A stretch of 14,674 bases of DNA, taken from the NCBI GenBank assembly GCA_003221075.1, contig QHUF01000240.1, positions 1-14,674 on the forward strand. The letters run 5' to 3'. Made by a program: the position numbers and the translations under genes. Source of the stretch: Gemmatimonadota bacterium. Its GTDB lineage: Bacteria; Gemmatimonadota; Gemmatimonadetes; Gemmatimonadales; GWC2-71-9. Below are positions 13,785 to 14,674 of this stretch, in pieces. Positions within the stretch are counted from its first letter, which is position 1. Every line of letters starts with the position of its first letter. Below the pieces are notes generated by a model. The model ran no database searches. It saw only the letters and a program-made list of their open reading frames with translations, and was not told where the DNA came from.

Positions 13785-14198
13785 ATCACCGCGGTCACGC
13801 ACCGCGTCAATTATTCCGAAACCGATCAGATGGGCTTCGTCTATCACGCGAATTACCTCATCTGGATGGATATGGCGCGCACGGAGCATCTCCGTGAACG
13901 CGGTATGTCCTACAAGGACCTGGAGGAGCAGGGGACCTACCTCACCGTCACGGATGTGCACGTCCGCTACCGCCAGCCGGCCCGCTATGATGATATGATT
14001 CGGGTCCGCTGCTGGGTGCGGGATCTGGCCTCGCGGCGGGTGATTTTCGGATACGCGATCGAGCGGGCGGAGACCGACGAGCTGCTCGCCACCGCCGAAA
14101 CGTCGCTGATCGCGCTGAACCAACAACAGACGCTCTCGCGCCTTCCGGAGCACGTGTGTGAGCTGCTCGAACCCACGGCAGACCCGGTTCGTCTCTAG
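13785..14198 (+). CDS. YbgC/4-hydroxybenzoyl-CoA thioesterase-family protein (start unclear)
   Basis: These small hotdog-fold enzymes hydrolyse acyl-CoA or acyl-ACP thioesters in the cytoplasm. The block VNYSETDQMGFVYHANYLIWMDMARTEHLR is the family N-terminus, with the catalytic Asp in ETDQMG and VYHANY after it. VRYRQPARYDDMIRV and a C-terminal hotdog strand (TAETSLIAL) follow. ATG 13830 is the Met of DQMG and would delete the catalytic Asp, so translation must begin earlier. From the in-frame stop at 13716 to 13830 there is no ATG, GTG or TTG. ATC 13785 or ACG 13797 lie at the expected place, and the coordinate given uses ATC. The 3' end overlaps the HEAT-repeat gene by 41 bases. Confidence 0.82.
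   Translation: MTAVTHRVNYSETDQMGFVYHANYLIWMDMARTEHLRERGMSYKDLEEQGTYLTVTDVHVRYRQPARYDDMIRVRCWVRDLASRRVIFGYAIERAETDELLATAETSLIALNQQQTLSRLPEHVCELLEPTADPVRL
14147..14160 (+). promoter_or_regulatory. Ribosome binding site and GTG start that fix the HEAT-repeat gene start
   Basis: GGAG at 14147-14150 lies seven bases before GTG 14158. This choice yields a normal signal peptide, whereas other in-frame starts fall inside or after it. The site is inside the thioesterase reading frame, so the two genes overlap and are likely coupled. Confidence 0.65.
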
Positions 14199-14674
14199 TT
14201 TCCTCATTCTCGCGGCGTTGCTGGCGGCGCGGCCGGCGCTTGCCCAGCAGCCGCCCACCGATGAAACGACGGTGGGCGTACTCGCCGGGCTGCTCGCGGC
14301 TTCCGATGCCCGTCGCTTTGATCTCGTCGCCCTGCGTGAGGGGCTGAGTCACGCCAATCCCGCCGTGCGGCGCCAGGCCGCATTGGCGGTCGGACGCATT
14401 GGCGACGCCGCCGGAATCGATCTCCTGCTGCCGGTGCTCAACGATTCGGTGCCCGCCGTAGAGGCGGCCGCGGCCTTCGCGCTCGGGTTGCTCAAGGACG
14501 CACGCGCCATTCCGTTGCTGTTGGGAAGAGTCCGCGCCGTGTCGTCGGCGGAGCAGGGCGCGCCGCAGCTCGAGGCCGTGACGGCGATCGCCAAGATCGG
14601 CGGCGATGAAGGCGCGCGGGCGCTCAGCGATCTCCTCGCGGCCGGATCACCCGCGGCGCCGACACCGGTCGTGA
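14158..14674 (+). CDS. Exported HEAT-repeat protein, 5' part (runs off the window)
   Basis: The frame stays open to the end of the window, with 172 codons visible. It starts with a signal peptide: basic region around NPRQTRF, hydrophobic core FLILAALLAA, and cleavage after ALA-Q near residue 30. The mature part shows HEAT-like helical repeats. Two units resemble each other: LSHANPAVRRQAALAVGRIGD and LNDSVPAVEAAAAFALGLLKD, each with the usual P-V-R/E turn and small-residue helix. A third, less clear unit follows around LEAVTAIAKIGGDEGARALSDLL. HEAT repeats are protein-binding scaffolds, so a periplasmic scaffold or chaperone role is inferred. In some bacteria such proteins carry a C-terminal peptidyl-prolyl isomerase domain, but that part is not in view. 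Confidence 0.82.
   Translation, partial: MSCSNPRQTRFVSSFLILAALLAARPALAQQPPTDETTVGVLAGLLAASDARRFDLVALREGLSHANPAVRRQAALAVGRIGDAAGIDLLLPVLNDSVPAVEAAAAFALGLLKDARAIPLLLGRVRAVSSAEQGAPQLEAVTAIAKIGGDEGARALSDLLAAGSPAAPTPVV

Overview
The window is GC-rich and densely coded, with many one- to eight-base gene overlaps. An LpxH-type lipid A phosphoesterase, a lipoprotein, several signal peptides and MurI point to a diderm (outer-membrane) bacterium. Gene order and protein style recall Gemmatimonadota, but that assignment is an inference. A complete selenocysteine tRNA shows that the organism probably decodes UGA as Sec.

Layout. (1) 2-3685, plus strand: 3' part of secF, a TatD-family nuclease gene with no canonical start codon, fhs (formate-tetrahydrofolate ligase), ridA, then tRNA-Sec 14 bases after ridA. 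All of these are packed as one apparent transcription unit. (2) 3737-4891: a lipoprotein of the PQQ-dependent aldose/sorbosone dehydrogenase family. (3) 4913-6110: three tandem paralogues of a 114-122 residue protein with a conserved N-terminal block and a C-terminal zinc ribbon. Two of them also share a duplicated leader. (4) 6141-8347: a strong 15-bp hairpin that ends on the likely start codon of a diacylglycerol-kinase-family gene, then a small DUF5683-like exported protein and murI, all overlapping. (5) 8319-9083, minus strand: LpxH-like phosphoesterase, overlapping murI tail to tail. (6) 9137-10321: an exported protein with 18 cysteines in nine pairs and a roughly 34-residue period, the least familiar gene here. 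(7) 10356-14674: deoC, a two-domain ALDH16-type aldehyde dehydrogenase, a 4-hydroxybenzoyl-CoA thioesterase-like gene (again without a canonical start), and the 5' part of an exported HEAT-repeat protein.

How it fits together. Segment 1 combines protein export, one-carbon metabolism and selenocysteine decoding. Segments 4-5 are envelope related (lipid kinase, D-glutamate, lipid A). Segment 7 couples deoxyribose-phosphate aldolase, which releases an aldehyde, to an aldehyde dehydrogenase. Two palindromic repeat elements lie inside reading frames. One supplies most of a signal peptide (7069-7142) and the other the interdomain linker of the ALDH16 protein (12836-12936). The points most worth following are the Cys-pair repeat protein, the zinc-ribbon triplet, the in-frame palindromic elements, the start-codon hairpin and the two genes that lack a normal start.
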